This document shows positions 59,101 to 64,000 of a stretch of 64,000 nucleotides of DNA, piece after piece. Below the pieces are notes generated by a model. The model made no database searches and was not told the DNA's origin. It saw only the letters and a program-made list of their open reading frames with translations. How positions within the stretch are numbered: position 1 is the first letter of the stretch; every line of letters begins with the position of its first letter. Source of the stretch: Tomocerus qinae (lineage: Eukaryota; Arthropoda; Collembola; Entomobryomorpha; Tomoceridae); assembly GCA_020055645.1 (NCBI GenBank), contig CM034546.1, positions 83,576,001 through 83,640,000 on the forward strand. Reading direction: 5' to 3'. The position numbers were made by a program, and so were the translations under genes.

Positions 59101-59674
59101 TTTTTAGCTCGCCTGAATAAGGCAGCTTATAGAACCGCACAGTCTGTCCGTACGTCCGTCCGTACGTCCGTACCCACGATAACTTTCGAAAGCAATGATA
59201 GATATTGACCAAACTTGGCATAAACTATGCCTATGGACTGGTGACGAACCCTATTGATTTTGGTTCAAATCGGTCCATAAGTTGCTGAGATACCCCGCGC
59301 TCACTTTGTCTTTATTTGATAGTCAAAGCAGAAAATGGGCCATAAAAATTTCAATTGCTTCCTATTAATTCCTATTAATTGTTAGCGGGATAGTATAAAA
59401 TATTTAACTCTGCTTCGACCATATTTAAGATTTTATAATAACGTAAATAAAACTGCAAAATAACCATCATAGGACGAAAATAAATCAATTTCGCATTTAT
59501 ATTCAAATTGATAGTCAAATATCCATTTTGCGATTTCTTTTTAATTTTAATAGTCATTATTAACCGAATTTAAATTTCTGTTGATTTTAATACTCATAAT
59601 CAATCAAAGTTGAATATCTGTTGATTTTCATAGTAAACATTAATGTGCTTTGATTTTCTGTTGATTTTCATAGT
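59101..59674 (-). mobile_element. Minisatellite-core element, reversed, second copy
   Basis: Starts ttttagctcgcctgaataag again and repeats the same block order. It stops within core units (ttgattttctgttgatttt) exactly where the second 4.3-kb repeat copy begins, so its left end is missing. Confidence 0.75.
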
Positions 59675-62600
59675 CCCTTGAGGTAGTGGAATGGCCGGGC
59701 AGGTTAACCATGGGGTTTCGGATGTGACAATTGACGGGATAAATTTTGGAAATTATATTTATTTCGTTAGCAACCAACGTAAACTGCGTCCTTTAAGCAT
59801 AGTATCCATACGTTTTCATAGAGCCGCATGGAAACGGTTAACAAACCTTGGGGAGAATGGGTCGTATATTGCACTGTACGGTCAGGTTGTCGTGAAAGTA
59901 CAAATTGTTTTTTATTCACTAATTTTTGTGAAATTGCTATGATCAGGGAGGAATGAGTCAAGATCAAAATGCTGATGAAATATAAAAAATTATGATATCA
60001 CTAAACCACATTCTTCATTGGATGAAAGTAAGATAATATTAGGTAAGTCGTACTATGTACATTTAAAGGATAGTGCCAAACAACATGTAATTAGTGATAG
60101 TGCATGCAAATATTTGACGGTTTTCCAACCGAACGTAAAGAAAGATGTCTAAATAACATTGTGAAAAATACTTCATACTGTCAGAATCATCTAGAATAAT
60201 ACTGCCAAAACTTCCCCTTGAGGTAGTGGAATGGTCGGGTAGGGTAACTATGGGGTTTCGGATGTGACAAATGACGGGATAAATTTTGGAAATTATATGA
60301 AATGGTATGATTTCATTGAAATTTTATTCTTTAAATGTTTGTTGCCGCGTCCTCCGTTTGTTACTCACTTGAACTGACTTACTAACTTGAACAAAACGTG
60401 TGTGATGTCAACCATTAAGGCCTGCCAAGTCTCAAATCTCAATAAATATACCTCAACCCTATTAATATCTCGCAAAAAATCTTTTCATTGTGGAATGACA
60501 AGGTATTGTATGATCAAATCTCTCTCGTCAGCTATTTATCTAAGTATCTATTTATCTATCTATTTACTTTACTATAGGATTTGGCACTGGCATTATGAAG
60601 CAGAATACAATATCTTTGCATATGTACTTACGAATACGAACAAAGATACTCATTATATTTAGTTGGATAAGTTGGGCTGCGTATATCCAGAAAAGATGTT
60701 GACCATATAATAAAACCTACAGCAAGCCGTAATAGAAGCTCGCCTGAGAAAAGGGGACCATGCCCACATCTTTGGTAGAATAATAGAAATAGGTTTATTT
60801 TGATATTTATTGATTAACATTGAGTATCAAAATAGATGAATGTTGACCATCAGAAAATAAAAAAATTAATGTTGACTATCAAAATTAACAGAAAATCAAA
60901 ATTGATTAATGTTGATTTTGATTGTCAAAAGAAAATTAAAATTGATTAATGTTGACTATCAAAATCAACAGAAAATCAAAGTTGATAATTGTTGACTATC
61001 AAAATCAACAGAAAATCAAAATTGATTAATGTTGACTATCAAAATGTCTTATTGAGGCGAGCTAAAACGCCTATGTACAATAATGGATTAATATTGTCTA
61101 CCAAATGAAATCGTCATGCTTTGTTAAACAAAAGCACATCTAAATTTTCAATCCAATCTTTTGTACCCTCGTTTTTCGACAGCTGGAAGCAGTTTTAACA
61201 AACAAAAATCGCATTATTGTTCTTACTATTGAAAAAAGTCTAATTTAGAAACACAAATGTTTTTATTGCCTTTTTTAATTTCCACTAACAGGATCAGTTT
61301 GAAGTAGAAACGTTTATTGCGACTATAAAATTACCTATTAAAAGCAAGCAGAATAAAATGGACAATTTGTAGGTTGAATATATTAACCAATAATTTAACA
61401 ATTAATACTCCATTAATACTTGTTATTTAAGAGCAGAAATTCATGTTTGACAAGCATACAGATTTATTTTTGGTCTGTCTTTTACAACCATTACAAATAT
61501 TTCAACAAGTTTTCAATAAAAGCGACATTATGGCAATCAACAGTAACAGCGAAGATTAAATAACATATTTTTTAGGCTGTTATTTGCGAACCGTTAGACA
61601 TATTTTGTCCACAATCAATAGGGATCGTCACAAGCCCATAGTCAACGTTTTTGCCAACTTTGGTCAAATTCCGTCAATTCCTTCGGGAGTTATCGTGGGG
61701 ACAAACTTGGTGTAGTTTCATCGCGCGGACGGACAGACTGTGTGATTCTATATAGCTCGTCAGGCGTAACCTACGGCAAGCCGTAACAGAAGCAGAAGCG
61801 TTTTCCACACATAATTGGAGCCACGTTTTCCAATATCGAATTGTAAATCTGGAATCAACTAGCTTTTGTGCCAGTCATTTTGTCTTTCTTTTTTTAAATA
61901 ACGTAAAATATCTAAGAGAATGAGAGAAAATATGAGAGAAACAGTAACATTTTGGTAATTTGTCAGTCAGTGGTCATTTTACCAACCCTGTGATGTGTGT
62001 GTTAGTGCTGGGTACGGACCATGACCTAACGGACGGACCTTAACGATACATTCCACCAAAACTCAATCCATGTACAGTGGCACAAAAGTTTAAATATTTG
62101 GCCAAAACTAAATCTAAAAAATTACCATCAAAGGGGGAAAAATTATCAATTCCATAGGTGCCGATCTACTAGGTCGGTAAAAATTATTATGTTTTATAGG
62201 AATTAACTGAATGATTTTGAAATTTTTTGAATAGTTTCACACAGTTTCGAATATTTCCTTTGCATATTTACAGATGGTTTCGCATCAAAATCAATTAAAA
62301 AGAGTAATTTACAGAATGTGGAACCGGCTCTTATAGGAATGGTTTACTATAGGTTTAGCAGTATTCAGTTTCGAATTTACGTTTCACAAACAGGTTTTCA
62401 ATCTACGTCCTAATTAATTTGTGTGGTCCAGTGAGTCATACGGTGAGTGAAGTATGAGGTTTAAAGGTTTTCGGTTACTATTCTCAATTAACTATAAATT
62501 ATATTAAGGAACTATATTCAACAAATAAAATTTTTTTGAAAACACCGATTCTAGCCCCCGCTGGGGGCTTAACCTTTCTTGTATATGATTCATAAAAGTG

Positions 62601-64000
62601 GCGATTATAGATTAAAAGACACAATATATAATAAAATATATATAAGTAATGTACCGATAGAACGTGTTTATACGTATAAATACTTGGGAGTAATAATAGA
62701 TACTACATTATCATTTACTGAACATGCTGACATGTTAGACAAAAAAAGTAAACTGCAGTTTCAAGGTTATATGCTATAAAACGTTATCTTAACAAAACCA
62801 TGATGATTAATGTAGTGCAATTCTTCGTATTATCAATAAACCATGTTCAAATGGATGTAAAAAAGTGGTGTGAAATCGCATAGAAAGTTTGAACTGATTA
62901 TCTGACGTTACTTTACGTTTTTAGTGAATTTTTTCAATGACCTTTGACCTTTTGACACGTGTGACTTGTCCTTGACATGGCCTAACGAATAACATTTTCG
63001 AACGAACCATCTCATGACGTTCTACAATGTCAATAACTAAAGTTACACCAATTTTTAATTTTTGGACCACGCCTACAGGCAGGAGGTGTGTCCGATTTTG
63101 TCCATTTTCGAACTCGACCTCGCTTTCTATCCCTACATCACGTACAGTAAGTTTGAGTTGATTATCTCAAAACTTTTTTGAGTTATCGTGCTAACAGACA
63201 GACAGACAGATCAGGCATTCCTATAAAGCGGTGTTGCACACCACTTAATAACTAATTATGCTATAATATGGGCTGTTGTTCCCCAAACTAAGTTAGCGAA
63301 TATAGATAATAAGGTACATAGATTCATTGCTAATTTCTTTTATCCAAAAATATGCAAACTTAACAAAGATGTAAAAACCTACAGCAAGCCGTAACAGAAG
63401 CTCGCCTGAGTAAAGGTTAACGTGTACACATTTTGGTAGACGAAAAGAACTCGCACGTAACACAAAACCGAACGTACGGATTTTGATCAAACTTTCAGAA
63501 TTGAGTCTTTATGTATGTAGCTACGACATATTAAAAATTCAGACATTGATATTATGAGGAAATGAAGCTATATTATTTGAAAAATCAACAAAAAATCAAA
63601 ATTGATAATTGTTGATTAGGAAAATCAACAAAAAACTAAAATTGATAATAGTTGATTAAGAAAATCAACAGAAAATCAAAATTGATAATTGTTGATTGGG
63701 AAAATCAACAGAAAATCAAAATTGATAATTGTTGATTGGGAAAATCAACAGAAAATTAAAATTGATTACTGTTGACTATGAAAATGAACAGAAAATCAAA
63801 ACTAATTAATGTTGACTATCAAAATCCACAGAAAATTAATATTGATTACCGTTGACTATGAAAATCAACAGAAAATCAAAACTGATTAATGTTGACTATG
63901 AAAATCAACAGAAATTTGATTATCATAATCAATACAAAATCAAAATATATTAATATTGACTATCAAAATCAATACTTAATGAAAATTTATTAATATTGAC
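59675..64000 (+). repeat. 4.3-kb direct repeat, copy B
   Basis: Same sequence as 22680-27001, reaching the window edge. Length differences I found: one extra C near 60216, one T near 61470, one T near 61894 and one T near 62533, all in homopolymers. It contains the same features as copy A: the duplicated block (59676 and 60217), minisatellite-core elements at 60712-61067 and 63374-64000, the LINE fragment from 62571 and the AGTGGTGTG element at 62864-63245. Confidence 0.9.

Overview
This is an AT-rich stretch of a eukaryotic, almost certainly invertebrate animal, nuclear genome. It has no bacterial gene organisation and no intact host gene. Nearly everything recognisable is mobile DNA, in layers of nested insertions: several families of non-LTR retrotransposon (LINE) with AP-endonuclease, reverse transcriptase, PHD fingers or coiled-coil ORF1; a detached R2-type restriction-like endonuclease; a Ty1/copia polyprotein remnant; many DNA transposons of hAT, Tc1/mariner and Mutator-like type, recognised by terminal inverted repeats (TIRs) and target-site duplications (TSDs); and a repeated element with a minisatellite core. 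The only host-like coding fragments are a THAP zinc-finger exon (38.1-38.4 kb) and pieces of an ARF-family small GTPase (29.7 kb and 31.0-31.3 kb). The phylum cannot be fixed from the sequence alone.

0-22.7 kb: a C2H2-finger ORF runs off the left edge; then two minisatellite-core elements, a 66-bp tandem repeat, the R2-type endonuclease remnant, and a row of palindromic (foldback) elements at 6.0-8.6, 11.4-14.3, 14.4-16.5 and 17.4-20.3 kb. Smaller hAT-like and hairpin MITEs sit in and between them. 22.7-28.4 kb: the first copy of a 4.3-kb segment that recurs almost identically at 59.7-64.0 kb, containing minisatellite-core elements and a decayed LINE.

28.8-37.9 kb: one 9-kb inverted-repeat element with a perfect 8-bp TSD (GATTCTCT) whose unoccupied counterpart is visible at 43.2 kb. 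Its core carries ARF fragments. It has been invaded by a full-span LINE with a 14-bp TSD (31.7-34.7 kb, ORF1 split by a 232-bp MITE) and by an opposite-strand LINE with tandem PHD fingers (34.9-37.6 kb), which itself holds a TA-flanked mariner-like MITE. 38.5-41.0 kb: a Mutator-like foldback with a 9-bp TSD, in which a 20-bp piece of its own right arm has expanded to about 58 tandem copies.

41.6-54 kb: minisatellite-core elements, a LINE ORF1 fragment, then the copia remnant (45.4-47.7 kb) with a hAT MITE in its integrase. The copia RNase H is cut by a minus-strand LINE (47.7-53.8 kb), which is itself split by a 1.9-kb foldback (TSD CACGGGCA) and a 1.75-kb DNA element (TSD TTTATCTG), each with further insertions. 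54.5-58.4 kb: the best preserved element, a LINE with a PHD-finger ORF1 and a nearly complete endonuclease/reverse transcriptase ORF2 carrying one internal TAG. 58.4-59.7 kb: two more minisatellite-core elements in reverse orientation, then the second copy of the 4.3-kb segment to the window end.

The elements do not act together as a system. They record successive transposition events whose order can be read from who interrupts whom.
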